64,000 nucleotides of DNA, taken from contig NZ_CAMLSE010000009.1 in NCBI RefSeq assembly GCF_946482605.1, positions 186,001 through 250,000 on the forward strand, written 5' to 3'. This stretch comes from an uncultured Dyadobacter sp. (GTDB lineage Bacteria > Bacteroidota > Bacteroidia > Cytophagales > Spirosomataceae). The notes under the pieces are model-generated. The model was not told where the DNA came from and did not search any database. It saw nothing but the letters and a program-made list of their open reading frames with translations. This document shows positions 44,187-53,427 of the stretch, piece after piece. The translations under genes were made by a program, and so were the position numbers. Each line of letters opens with the position of its first letter. The first letter of the stretch is position 1.

Positions 44187-47100
44187 CTATTGTTTCAGCC
44201 GCCGGAATTCAGTTGGAGATTGGTTAAATTCTTCGGAAAACAGCCTGCTGAAATACTTGGGATCTTCAAATCCCACCGCATAAGCGACTTCGGAAATGGT
44301 CATTGGGCTGGTACATAGCAGATGGCGGGCCTGGCTCAAACGCAGGGAGCGATCGTACCGGGTGACCGACATACCCGTCAGCGCGATCATCTTACGGTGA
44401 AGGGAGGAGCGGCTCATCCCGACTTGCTGGTAAATCGCTTCCATCGAAACCGGGTTCTTCCCCCATTGGGCTTCCAGGGCCGATCGTAATCTTTGCAAAA
44501 ACAAATTTTCAAGAGACTCGCTTTCGTCAACCGCGGACAAACCCGCGTCGGGCGATTCCATGACCTGCTGGCTGTAATAGGCCCTGAGCCGGCGACGCGA
44601 TTGGAGCAGGTTGCTCAGCACCACTTCCAGCTCGTCCCGCTGAAACGGTTTGGTCAGATACGCGTCCGCCCCGCGCCTGAGCCCGCTGATCCGATCGTCC
44701 ACCCCTGCCCGGGCCGTTAGCATGACGATGGGAATGTGACTCGTTGCAGGATCGTTTTTCAACCTGTCGCACAGCTCATAACCGTCTTTCAGCGGCATCA
44801 TGATATCGGTGAGAATCAGGTCGGGAATGTTTTCCAATGCCATATCAATGCCTGCCTGGCCGTTGTCTGCCCGTATTACGAGGTAATCCCTGCCGATGGC
44901 CGAGACGATGTAGGCAGCCACGTCCTCGTTATCTTCCACGAGCAGCAGAACCGGCTTTTCTTCATCCACATCATCAGCTGCCACCGTCCTATCAGGCATA
45001 TCGGAGCTCGCGACAACCGGCCCGGCCTGTAACAGTGACCCGAATGGGGCCTGACGGGTGCGGCGGAAGCGGACCACAAACTCCGCTCCTTCGCCATGTG
45101 CACTGTAGACGGCCAGCCCTCCTCCCATCAGCGAAACCAGCTCACGTACGAGCGCCAGTCCGATGCCCGTCCCTCCCGTTTCAGAGGCCGGGTGACCGGA
45201 AACCTGAAAAAAACGGTCGAAAATCAACGGTAACTGATCAGACTCGATGCCAGGGCCGGTATTGCGTATACGTATCGTAATCCATTCGCCATCCGGTGCC
45301 GGGAGCGGCGACACGGCTTCGTAATATCCCTGACTCCCGAGCGCGTCTCTGGGGGCCATGTTCACGGAGGCCATGTCCACGGCGGCCGTATCCACAGCGG
45401 CCGTATCCACGGGGGCCATGTCCATGGGGGCCGCATCCACGGAGGCCGTATCCACGGGGGCCGCATCCACAGTGCTGATGCGGATGTAAATCTGGCCACC
45501 GGTTGTGGTGAACTTAATGGCGTTGGTCAGGAGGTTTGAGAGGATCTCCTGCATTTTATCCTTGTCGAAATCGGCTTCCAGGGTCTGTTGATCGCATTGA
45601 AAATGCATTTGAATGGCCTTGGCGGCGGCCATGGTGTCGAAAGACTCGGCTACGTAACGCGCGAACCGGACCAAATCGGCCCGAATGGGTTGCCATGACA
45701 TTGCTCCGGATTCCAGCTTGGAAAGGTCCAGGATCTGATTGATGAGCCGCAGCAGGCTGTTCCCGTTCCGCTCGATGAGGTCGGCTACCCGATGGCTTCG
45801 CTCCGCAACCTCCTCCGGTTTATACCGTTTGAGCTCCGAAGTCATACCCAGAATGACCGTCAGCGGCGTCCGGAATTCGTGGGAGATATTGGTAAAAAAG
45901 CGAGATTTGGTTTCATTGAGCTCATGAAGCGACCGCGCCTGACGTCCGATGACTTCCTTATCGCGTTCAATGCGGGCGGTGGCATGCCTGATTTCGGCTT
46001 CAAGGCGCGCCTGTTCCTGCCTGTGGTTCCAGATCCGCCATTTCAACCAGCCCCAGGTACCTGCAACCAGCAACAGCACTGCTACCCCCAGGAACCATGT
46101 ATGCAAGTAAAATGGCCGTCGCACATCCACGTCAATAGTGAGTGTATTGGCCGACCATTGGCCGTTGGCCGCCTGTCCCCTGACCAGCAGCTGGTACTTC
46201 CCATACGGCAGGTTACCCAGCCGTATCGACGGTTCAGATTGCACGGTCCAGTCACTGTCCAGCCCCCATAACTGATAGGCATAAACGTTCTTTTCTGCAT
46301 CCGCAAAATTCAGCATTGCAAATTCAAGCACCGCGGTTTGTTCCCCCGGCCGGATAATGATCTCCTGCGTTTGAGCCAATTCCTCTGTTTTGTCTAGCAG
46401 CTGCCCCATTGCGTTATCGAACTGTCGAAACGACACGACACGCATGGGCATCTGCGCTGGCGGCTTTTCATTTTCGAAATCCCGCGGGTCAAACGAGGTG
46501 ATCCCATTCAGTCCGCCAAAATAGAGCTTTCCGGCCCGATCCTGAAAATGCGCGATACGGTTGGACTCATTATGGGTAATGCCATCCTGCGTAAAATAGG
46601 TCCGGGTACTCAGCCGGACCGGGTCGAACTGCATGATACCGTGATCGCTGCTCAGCCAGAGGTGACCTCTCCTATCCGGATATATCGCATGCACATTGCC
46701 ATTGCTCAGGCCTTCCGAACGCCGGAATTGCCGGTATTGATGTCGCAGCCGATCCCATCGTATCATGCCCGAATTGGACGTACCCAGCCAGTAGATGCCA
46801 TGCTCGTCCTGGTAAAAATGCTCGTAGGAGTCGGCAGGCAAATAAAAATGCCCTTTGCCGCCACTCCAATAGCGTGCCGTGACGCCTTTGACCGGATCAA
46901 CCGTGTACAAGCCGGTTCCCGAGCAGATCCAGAACGTACCTTTCCGGTCGGGGGCGATGTGCAGCACATGCGACCGGGCAAGCTCCTCAAACTGATTGTA
47001 ACCTGCAAATGTTTCAACCTGGCCGGTTTTCGGATCGACTAACCACAGGCCCAGCCGTCCCCCAACCAACCATTGACCGGCGCCAAACCGATGAAGCGCC

Positions 47101-48464
47101 CATATTGTAGTATTGTTGGGTAATTGAAATCCCTTTTGCCTCCCCGTTTGCCGATCATAGGCAACCAATTGACTTGCCAAACCCAGCATGATCCGCCCGG
47201 GCGGATCGTCCATGAGCGCAATCGTAGGCCCATGAAGCAGATCGCTCAATATTTTACTGACCGAGCCGCCGGTAGTATTGCCCGTATAGAGGCCGAATTT
47301 TTCAAAGCTGGCATAAACGGTGTCCCCGCTCACCACGATCCCACGGATCGCCGCCGTTTTTTCCCCGGTATAAGTGGCATTATAAAACAATCGGCGGAAA
47401 TAGTTCGGCACGATCTTGACCTGGTACACTCCAAAACTTGTCCCCAGCCACATAAAACCGCTTTGATCAACAAAAAAACTCCGGCTGACTACCGCCTCAT
47501 CCGTGAGCTGATCGACGATGTCCAGCAGCACTGTGCCTGAGGCATCCCTAAGCCGGATTCCATCCCACGTCAGTCCATCTTTGTCAAATACATACCAGAC
47601 CGGAAAAAGCTGCCGGGACAAGATGGGTCGCTGTGCAGGAGGAAGCTCGTGCCGGCCACCCGACTCATCGATCCGGTAACCCCTCATACCTCCGCCGGAA
47701 AGGTCGGTAGTCAGATAGCAGAATTCGGTACCGGCATTGCGTTGCCCCAGGCAATTGGACATCAGGCTCCCCGCATGCCCATACCGCCGGAGCATCCGCC
47801 CTTCCGCGTTGAATTCCAAGAGGTTACCACCATCAGCGAAAACCCAAACCGTATTTCGAACAGTAGCCTGGCTAATTGTCAGCTGTTTAAACCCTGGGAG
47901 GCGGACGTGCCTCAGGCCCGTTTTGGGATGGTAGGAAGACAGCACGGCTCTGCGATGATCTGTAAAAAATATAGTCCCATCCGGGCTGCCGACGAGGCGC
48001 TGCGGTACATTCAGGTAGCTGCCGGTTTGCTTTTCGCCGAATTTTCTCTCGAAAGAAGTCGTCGTTCCCGTCAGTGGGTTGAACAGCGAAACCCGCGATT
48101 CGCCGTAAGGTCCCATGAGCCACAGCAGTCCGTCGGCATCCTGAGCGATGGATTGTATGTCGTCAAATGCAAGTCCGTTGCGGTCTTTGGTGAAATTGGT
48201 AAAGTTCTTTCCGTCAAAGCGGCTGAGTCCAAACCTGGTGCCGAACCACATAAAGCCCTGCCGGTCCTGAAAAATGGCGTTAACCTCCCGATGAGCCAGA
48301 CCATTTTCGGGACCGTAATGTTTCACCCACGCGACATGCCGTTCGGCCACGTCTGGTCGGGCCGCGATCGGTCGGGCCGCGTCCGGTTGGGCCGGACGTG
48401 ACTGGCCATTCACCAACGTGCACAGTACAATGAGGACGATTGTTACCAGACTGCTCGTTTTCAC
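44187..48464 (-). CDS. Hybrid two-component sensor with beta-propellers
   Basis: 1425 residues. Signal peptide 1-20; a large periplasmic part (about 45-690) with repeated Reg_prop motifs (FMWFGTRFGLSRFDG, IYWLGTSNSGMIRWD, LWLSSDHGIMQFD); a Y_Y_Y domain at about 720-780; one membrane helix about 787-809; HisKA with His862; HATPase with an insertion of 40 residues (about 998-1037) made of eight VDxAx repeats; receiver domain with Asp1220; AraC-type HTH from about 1310 (ISEVAYAVGFEDPKYFSRLF). Proteins of this type usually bind a glycan and switch on a nearby SusCD locus; none is adjacent here. Confidence 0.95.
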   Translation of the reverse strand: MKTSSLVTIVLIVLCTLVNGQSRPAQPDAARPIAARPDVAERHVAWVKHYGPENGLAHREVNAIFQDRQGFMWFGTRFGLSRFDGKNFTNFTKDRNGLAFDDIQSIAQDADGLLWLMGPYGESRVSLFNPLTGTTTSFERKFGEKQTGSYLNVPQRLVGSPDGTIFFTDHRRAVLSSYHPKTGLRHVRLPGFKQLTISQATVRNTVWVFADGGNLLEFNAEGRMLRRYGHAGSLMSNCLGQRNAGTEFCYLTTDLSGGGMRGYRIDESGGRHELPPAQRPILSRQLFPVWYVFDKDGLTWDGIRLRDASGTVLLDIVDQLTDEAVVSRSFFVDQSGFMWLGTSFGVYQVKIVPNYFRRLFYNATYTGEKTAAIRGIVVSGDTVYASFEKFGLYTGNTTGGSVSKILSDLLHGPTIALMDDPPGRIMLGLASQLVAYDRQTGRQKGFQLPNNTTIWALHRFGAGQWLVGGRLGLWLVDPKTGQVETFAGYNQFEELARSHVLHIAPDRKGTFWICSGTGLYTVDPVKGVTARYWSGGKGHFYLPADSYEHFYQDEHGIYWLGTSNSGMIRWDRLRHQYRQFRRSEGLSNGNVHAIYPDRRGHLWLSSDHGIMQFDPVRLSTRTYFTQDGITHNESNRIAHFQDRAGKLYFGGLNGITSFDPRDFENEKPPAQMPMRVVSFRQFDNAMGQLLDKTEELAQTQEIIIRPGEQTAVLEFAMLNFADAEKNVYAYQLWGLDSDWTVQSEPSIRLGNLPYGKYQLLVRGQAANGQWSANTLTIDVDVRRPFYLHTWFLGVAVLLLVAGTWGWLKWRIWNHRQEQARLEAEIRHATARIERDKEVIGRQARSLHELNETKSRFFTNISHEFRTPLTVILGMTSELKRYKPEEVAERSHRVADLIERNGNSLLRLINQILDLSKLESGAMSWQPIRADLVRFARYVAESFDTMAAAKAIQMHFQCDQQTLEADFDKDKMQEILSNLLTNAIKFTTTGGQIYIRISTVDAAPVDTASVDAAPMDMAPVDTAAVDTAAVDMASVNMAPRDALGSQGYYEAVSPLPAPDGEWITIRIRNTGPGIESDQLPLIFDRFFQVSGHPASETGGTGIGLALVRELVSLMGGGLAVYSAHGEGAEFVVRFRRTRQAPFGSLLQAGPVVASSDMPDRTVAADDVDEEKPVLLLVEDNEDVAAYIVSAIGRDYLVIRADNGQAGIDMALENIPDLILTDIMMPLKDGYELCDRLKNDPATSHIPIVMLTARAGVDDRISGLRRGADAYLTKPFQRDELEVVLSNLLQSRRRLRAYYSQQVMESPDAGLSAVDESESLENLFLQRLRSALEAQWGKNPVSMEAIYQQVGMSRSSLHRKMIALTGMSVTRYDRSLRLSQARHLLCTSPMTISEVAYAVGFEDPKYFSRLFSEEFNQSPTEFRRLKQ
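45354..45473. repeat. Eight tandem 15-bp repeats inside the sensor ATPase domain
   Basis: Eight units of exactly 15 bases (plus-strand form GGCCGTATCCACGGG with point variants). On the coding strand each unit gives five residues of the type VDTAA, VDMAP or VDAAP. Length is a multiple of three, so unit gain or loss would not shift the frame. Confidence 0.9.
48355..48399. repeat. Three 15-bp repeats near the start of the same sensor gene
   Basis: Units GGTCGGGCCGCGATC, GGTCGGGCCGCGTCC and GGTTGGGCCGGACGT, with a partial copy at 48341-48354. On the coding strand they give the Arg/Pro/Ala/Asp-rich stretch just after the signal peptide (RPAQPDAARPIAARPD). Confidence 0.75.
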
Positions 48465-48560
48465 ATGATCAGCAAAACCTAAAAAAGAAGAAACAATCCT
48501 GACCTACTTCTCCCGCCGGTTGAAAAACGTGAGAGCAAATGCCCTATCCCCGTATTCCGG

Positions 48561-48941
48561 CTATTTAACGCGCCTGAATTTGACTACGCTAAAAATCGGG
48601 CTTACATTAACCCAATCGAGCCTGAGCGTGTCGCCGTCGAACCGGTATTCGTAGTCCAAACTAAACACATAACCGTCGGAGCGCCGGATGCCTATATGGA
48701 GCTGCGAGTCAATCCAGTATTTCCTTTTCAATGTGGTGTTGTCCGCATAGTTGTGATCGATCACGACGGAATCGGGCAAAAATTCCCTGTACGCCCTAGG
48801 CGGATCAATGGCCGGGCGATGCTCCCCGTTCCCCACATAAAACTCATCCCACCTCCCCAGAATTTGCTCATGGGGATCAATCCGGTCCTTTTTGCAGCCG
48901 GTGCCCAGGAGGACCAGCAGAATCAGCGGAAGTTTTTTCAT
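48561..48941 (-). CDS. Small lipocalin-like lipoprotein
   Basis: 126 residues from the ATG at 48941 (MKKLPLILLVLLGTGCKK, lipobox LGTGC; the Cys is about residue 16). The body is beta-rich with ILGRWDEFYVGN at the start, the G-x-W motif of lipocalin-like domains, and YEYRFDGDTLRLDWV near the end. The upstream 14 codons to 48983 are unlikely to be coding. Role unknown; it lies 97 bases upstream of the large sensor gene on the same strand. Confidence 0.65.
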   Translation of the reverse strand: MKKLPLILLVLLGTGCKKDRIDPHEQILGRWDEFYVGNGEHRPAIDPPRAYREFLPDSVVIDHNYADNTTLKRKYWIDSQLHIGIRRSDGYVFSLDYEYRFDGDTLRLDWVNVSPIFSVVKFRRVK

Positions 48942-49151
48942 GACATCGGGATCATATGAAGCGAAGCCGGTAGTTTCACTCAATATAAGTCATTTTTATA
49001 TCAATATTCTCACATCTAGTTTGCAAAATGCGTCCTCACCTGGGGTGATCGACGATTTCAAACCCTTCATGTAGTTTGCCGGGCAATTTGGCATTCCAGG
49101 CTATGGACACCCCTGCTCTAAAATACCTTCAAAATAATTCCGGCCAAACGC

Positions 49152-49185
49152 TTGACCGTAGACTATACTCCATAGTTTATTTTTG
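49152..49185 (+). promoter_or_regulatory. MerR-type promoter with dyad operator
   Basis: TTG at 49152-49154 and TATTTTTG at 49178-49185 fit the Bacteroidota -33/-7 pair with a long spacer of 23 bases. Inside the spacer is the inverted repeat ACTAT-ACTCC-ATAGT (49162-49176), as MerR-family operators lie between overlong-spaced promoter elements. The gene at 49197 begins 11 bases after the -7 element, so the leader would be very short. Confidence 0.65.
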
Positions 49186-49196
49186 CAATAAAAAAC

Positions 49197-49640
49197 ATGA
49201 AAGCACTGATTATTACAGTTCTGGCATGCCTGATCCGGCTTTCCGGCAGTGCGCAAACGCCCATAGTAAACACCATGGAAACCGAATTAAAAAAGAGAAT
49301 CGCCCTGGCTTGCAAGCTGACCGACAAAGAACAGATCAAACGGATGAACGAGCTGCATCAGACCTTGTTCAAAAAGGTGTCTCAGGTAGTCGAACACCCG
49401 AATAGTTACGAACTGATATTTGAGCATGCAAACAATCCCGTGATCAGCAACATCTCCGAATTTATCAGGTTTGAGAGGCAATGCTGCCCCTGGCTGATAT
49501 TCCGTTTGACATTTCAGCCCGACGAAGGCCCCGTATCTTTGGAAATGGGTGATTCGCAGGAAACCAAGCAGATGGTGTATCTCGTCATGAAACTAGACGA
49601 ACTGCATAAGGCCAACCTGCATTTTCGGAAGAAGGAATAA
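49197..49640 (+). CDS. Small Cys-Cys protein of metal-response type
   Basis: 147 residues. From the ATG at 49197 it has a signal-like N-terminus (MKALIITVLACLIRLSGSAQ). A second ATG at 49275 would give a cytoplasmic protein of 121 residues and a normal-length leader behind the promoter, so the start is open. The core has ALACKLTDKEQ, IRFERQCCPWLIFRLTFQP (Cys pair) and GPVSLEMGD, a layout shared by small proteins next to metal-responsive MerR genes. Function unknown; thiolate metal binding is inferred from the three Cys residues. It is 134 bases upstream of the MerR gene. Confidence 0.7.
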   Translation: MKALIITVLACLIRLSGSAQTPIVNTMETELKKRIALACKLTDKEQIKRMNELHQTLFKKVSQVVEHPNSYELIFEHANNPVISNISEFIRFERQCCPWLIFRLTFQPDEGPVSLEMGDSQETKQMVYLVMKLDELHKANLHFRKKE

Positions 49641-49774
49641 TTTCAATATTTTTATTCACAAGCCAGTACCTTGTAAAGCCCATAGCGGTGATCGTGTTCA
49701 TGAGAGGAAGGCGTGTGAGAAAATGTTGCCGCTACATTAACCAGGAAAAACACGAACCTAAGACCTCATTTGAA

Positions 49775-50176
49775 ATGCTGATAGGCGAATTGGCAAAATC
49801 AAGCGGGTTATCCCGCGACACGATCCGGTTTTACGAGAAACAGGGATTAATTGAAGTGGGCCGTAAAGAAAGACGCTTCAACAACTATAAAGAATATTCC
49901 GAAAGTACATTGCAGCGATTGCTTCAGATCCGTCGCATCAAGGGATTGGGCTTTACACTGAACGAAGTGGCGGGGCTGCTGGCGATGGTAGAATCAAATA
50001 CAGCCTCATGCGCCAACATATCGGAAAAGGTGGCGGAGAAGGCCCTCTTAATCGACCAACGAATTATCGAACTGCAAGAGCTAAAAGCTTCGATGATAAA
50101 TCGCGTCCGGGACTGCCTGCAAGAATCCGCGCCCGACGTCAATCGTACCAACTGCCCAATCTTAATTTCAGATTGA
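49775..50176 (+). CDS. MerR-family metal-responsive regulator
   Basis: 133 residues from the ATG at 49775, where the MerR HTH begins (MLIGELAKSSGLSRDTIRFY). Cys79, Cys114 and Cys127 match in spacing the metal-binding Cys of MerR (82/117/126) and ZntR (79/114/124); 79 and 114 are 35 apart as in MerR. It should distort the DNA at the operator 49162-49176 when metal is bound. Which metal is sensed cannot be told from this set of ligands; the target gene is a small Cys protein, with no efflux pump nearby. Confidence 0.85.
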   Translation: MLIGELAKSSGLSRDTIRFYEKQGLIEVGRKERRFNNYKEYSESTLQRLLQIRRIKGLGFTLNEVAGLLAMVESNTASCANISEKVAEKALLIDQRIIELQELKASMINRVRDCLQESAPDVNRTNCPILISD

Positions 50177-50238
50177 TCAGTCTCTCTCGCGCTAAACGCA
50201 GCGCCCTCCCAAAATGTCCCGTTTCCGCCATTGAAATG

Positions 50239-52926
50239 CTAATCGGAACGGAGTGCCTTTACCGGATCGGTCAATGCAGCTTTGATGGCCTGATAGCTGA
50301 CAGTCAGGATGGTAAGCAGGAGCGCTGCCAGTCCGGAGCCTCCAAAGATCCACCACGGAATTGTCGAACGATAATGGTATTTGGCCAGCATTTGAGTCAA
50401 AAAATAATAACTTATCGGAATTGCCATCAGGATAGCGATCGCGGTCAGGTAGACAAAGTCTTTGGCGATTAGTTTCCAGACACTCGCAATGGAGGCGCCC
50501 AGCACTTTTCGTATGCCGATCTCGCCCCGCCTTTGTTCGGCGGTAAAGGCGGCCAGCCCGAACAATCCCAGACATGATATGCAGATGGCGATGACAGCAA
50601 ACAGGAACGTCAATTTCCCAACCCGGTTTTCCATCGAAAATTTTGACCCGTACTGTTCTGCTGCAAATTGAAAATCAAACACATTACCAGGTAAATGTTT
50701 GTCAAACAGCGCTTGTATTTTTGGAAGTGCGTGATTCATCCCTACATCGCCGTCGACCTTGATATACAGATAATTAGGCGCATAAGTCATGAAATAAATG
50801 GTCTGCTTCACAGGTTCGAACGGTGATTGCATGATCATATCCCGAACTACACCTACGATCTGATATTCCGAATCGTTGAAGGTGCCGTCTTTCCACCGGA
50901 CCTTTTTGCCCACCGGATTGTCAAGACCCATGTATGCGGCCGCAGATTGATTGATGATGATCGCGGACGAATCGGAGACGATCTTTTCGGAAAAGTCACG
51001 CCCGGCCGTAATCTTCCAGCCAACCGTTTCTCCGTAGCTATGCGACGCCGCGATGACCGCAAACTCATCCTGATCAGCTGCCGTTTTGCCTTCCCAGTCA
51101 AACCCTCTCGCATTGGAAAGAATGTCCGTCACCGGGCCTGAGGATTGGGCCACCGAAGCGACGACACCGGATTGGAGCAGGTCATTTCTGAGTGCCTCCA
51201 GATGCCGGCTTCCCGGCGGTATCTTCACGTTCAGCAATCCGTCGTTTTCATAGCCGGCATGCCGGTTCTGCCCGAACTGGATCTGACGGAATATTCCTAC
51301 CGTGCCAATGATGAGGGAAATCGAGATCGTAAACTGCAAAACGACAAGTACCTTTCTTGGCCCGGACGAAAGTCGCCCTGCCTGCCCCGAACCGGATTTC
51401 AGGATATTGACGGGTTTGAAGGAAGACAGGTATAATGCCGGGTAGCCGCCTGCAATGAGGCTGACCAGGATACAAAACAATATGCCGGCCGGTAATACAT
51501 AAGGAAGGTGCAGAGCGCCATCCGACAACAGGAATTCAATTTGCTTGCCGGTGATCGCATTGAACTTCGGCAAGGCCAGCTGGACGAGCAGCAATGCAGC
51601 GACGAACGAAAAGGCTACGACGATCAAGGACTCCGAAATGAATTGAAAAACAAGTTGGGAACGCATGGAACCCACTGCCTTCCGGACACCAACTTCTCTT
51701 GCCCGCTGTTCGGAACGCGCGGTGCTCAGGTTCATGAAATTGATACAGGCCAGCAGCAAAATGAAAACAGCCACAGCCGCGAATAGCTTGACATAGTAAA
51801 TTTGTCCGCCCGTATTCACACCGTTTTCCCAGGTGGAGTACAAATGCCATTGGGTCATAGGATGCAGGGAAATCGTCGGCATTGAACCTGCAAGCTTCGG
51901 ATCACCATTCAGGTGTTTGAGTAAAACATTCCTGATTTTCTCCGATACTACCTCTGTGGAACTGCCTTTCCGCGTCTGGACCAGCACCTCAAATGTGTTT
52001 ACCTTCCAGTTGTCTTTCAGGTCATTGACCCACTGCCTTCTTTTAACGGAGGTAAAAAGTTTCCATGGTGCTACGAACGACAGATTGTAGTAGTCGGAAT
52101 TTTGTGGAAAATCCTTGAAAACGCCCGCCACGATCCCTTCCATTTCGTTGTCGACTTTCAGCATTTTACCAATGGCCTGGGCGTTGCCAAAAATAGCAGC
52201 GGCCGCAGATTCGGATAGCAGCAGATTCGAAGGGCTTGTCAGTGACGCAACGCTCCCGCTGGTCATCTGCAGGCCGAGAATTTTGGCACCATCGGGTTCC
52301 AGGAACCGGCCTTTCCTCCTGAATTTGTTCTCGCCGGAAGCCAGGTTATAATCTTCGGTGTCCCAGGATATCGCCACATTTTCAAAATCTGCTGCAAAGC
52401 TGTTCCTCAGCTCGGCGGCAAGCGGAAACGGGAGATTTGGAGAACTAACCGTATGCCCATTCTGAACGACATGTGACATCACACGACCTGCGTGCTGGTG
52501 GTTTTCATTGTTTTTGTTAAAATTCCATTCATCCCATACCCATAAAAAGATCAGGATCGCCATCGCCATTCCCAGTGCAAGTCCGGCCACATTGATCGAT
52601 GTATATCCCTTGTTTTTCTGAAAACCTCTTAACGCAATTTTGAAATAGTTTTTGATCATATCCGGATTGATAAGGGCTGATGAAGTATACCCGGGCGACC
52701 GGCCGAGTACGCTGAGCTTGCGTTTGAAAAAATAGGGTCGTGAAAATTTCAAAACTTCGGTGACGTATCGTCTGCGGGCGGCACGCTCACCCAGGTCCGC
52801 AACGTCTGCCTTAAACTGCTCTTGCAAGTCGCCCTGCAACTCCTCGTGCAGCGCGGCGGGACAAGCCCATTTCAGGATGAAATCGACCCAGTGCGGGGGC
52901 GTAGGTTCTGACGCGGGTTTGGCCAT
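50239..52926 (-). CDS. FtsX/MacB-type ABC transporter permease with prefix domain
   Basis: 895 residues. Residues 1-75 are the permease prefix domain found in PadR-linked transporters (WVDFILKWACPAALHEELQG). A membrane helix near 105 is followed by a MacB periplasmic core domain, the FtsX helices (about 380-490), a second MacB core, and a final FtsX unit with RRGEIGIRKVLGASIASVW. No ATPase domain is present; a separate ATP-binding subunit must serve it. MacB-type systems move signals or molecules across the envelope (antimicrobial resistance or lipoprotein release). It is 3 bases downstream of the PadR gene. Confidence 0.9.
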   Translation of the reverse strand: MAKPASEPTPPHWVDFILKWACPAALHEELQGDLQEQFKADVADLGERAARRRYVTEVLKFSRPYFFKRKLSVLGRSPGYTSSALINPDMIKNYFKIALRGFQKNKGYTSINVAGLALGMAMAILIFLWVWDEWNFNKNNENHQHAGRVMSHVVQNGHTVSSPNLPFPLAAELRNSFAADFENVAISWDTEDYNLASGENKFRRKGRFLEPDGAKILGLQMTSGSVASLTSPSNLLLSESAAAAIFGNAQAIGKMLKVDNEMEGIVAGVFKDFPQNSDYYNLSFVAPWKLFTSVKRRQWVNDLKDNWKVNTFEVLVQTRKGSSTEVVSEKIRNVLLKHLNGDPKLAGSMPTISLHPMTQWHLYSTWENGVNTGGQIYYVKLFAAVAVFILLLACINFMNLSTARSEQRAREVGVRKAVGSMRSQLVFQFISESLIVVAFSFVAALLLVQLALPKFNAITGKQIEFLLSDGALHLPYVLPAGILFCILVSLIAGGYPALYLSSFKPVNILKSGSGQAGRLSSGPRKVLVVLQFTISISLIIGTVGIFRQIQFGQNRHAGYENDGLLNVKIPPGSRHLEALRNDLLQSGVVASVAQSSGPVTDILSNARGFDWEGKTAADQDEFAVIAASHSYGETVGWKITAGRDFSEKIVSDSSAIIINQSAAAYMGLDNPVGKKVRWKDGTFNDSEYQIVGVVRDMIMQSPFEPVKQTIYFMTYAPNYLYIKVDGDVGMNHALPKIQALFDKHLPGNVFDFQFAAEQYGSKFSMENRVGKLTFLFAVIAICISCLGLFGLAAFTAEQRRGEIGIRKVLGASIASVWKLIAKDFVYLTAIAILMAIPISYYFLTQMLAKYHYRSTIPWWIFGGSGLAALLLTILTVSYQAIKAALTDPVKALRSD

Positions 52927-52929
52927 GGT

Positions 52930-53256
52930 TCAGGATGTGAAGGATAATGGGATCGATTCCCAAAGCTGATTTCTAAGCTCCCGCATTTCGGAAAGCATGT
53001 GTTTACCAAGCATTGTAACAGTAAATATCCGCTTTCTCCTTCCGCCGCGCGCGGCTGTGGGACTACCGAGTTCGGAGCTGACAAAACCTTTCTCTTCCAG
53101 CCTGTACAAGGCCACGTGGACGCCGCTGAGGCTTACGGGCCGTTCGGTCCGGCGATTCAGCTCGGCCGCAATGGTCACACCATATGCCTCGCTCTGAAGT
53201 ACGGCCACTGTCAGCAGAACGATCTCCTCAAACTCTCCCAGATAAGCTCTTGCCAT
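52930..53256 (-). CDS. PadR-family transcriptional regulator
   Basis: 108 residues. Winged-helix PadR pattern: EEIVLLTVAVLQSEAYGVTIAAELN, SLSGVHVALYRLEEKGFVSSE and GRRKRIFTVTMLGKHML are seen in fragments, with the usual Tyr-Gly-x-x-I and the RxKxxxxT wing (here GGRRKRIFTVT). It precedes the ABC permease gene and probably represses both from the promoter at 53290-53328. Confidence 0.9.
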   Translation of the reverse strand: MARAYLGEFEEIVLLTVAVLQSEAYGVTIAAELNRRTERPVSLSGVHVALYRLEEKGFVSSELGSPTAARGGRRKRIFTVTMLGKHMLSEMRELRNQLWESIPLSFTS

Positions 53257-53289
53257 TGCGTTCTACTTCCAGGGTTGATATCATTGTTG

Positions 53290-53328
53290 TTTGTTAAACA
53301 AATATAAAAACAAAGCTGTAAGGAACAA
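53290..53328 (-). promoter_or_regulatory. PadR promoter and overlapping operator
   Basis: On the minus strand a TTG (53326-53328), 19 bases, then TATATTTG (53299-53306) matches the Bacteroidota promoter exactly. The inverted repeat TTTGTT-A-AACAAA at 53290-53302 covers the -7 element, well placed for autorepression by PadR. It is 34 bases upstream of the PadR start. Confidence 0.75.
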
Positions 53329-53427
53329 GCGAATGCTTTTTTTGGGACCCTCCCTGTTTGCACACCTCCGATGCCTTTTCAGGTCTGGTACGGTTTTAAA
53401 AACATAGCTCGCTCAAAAATACGTGCT

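Noticed and set aside
45354..45473. Regular short repeats that could be taken for a CRISPR array
   Set aside because: The units are contiguous with no spacers and lie in frame in a coding sequence.
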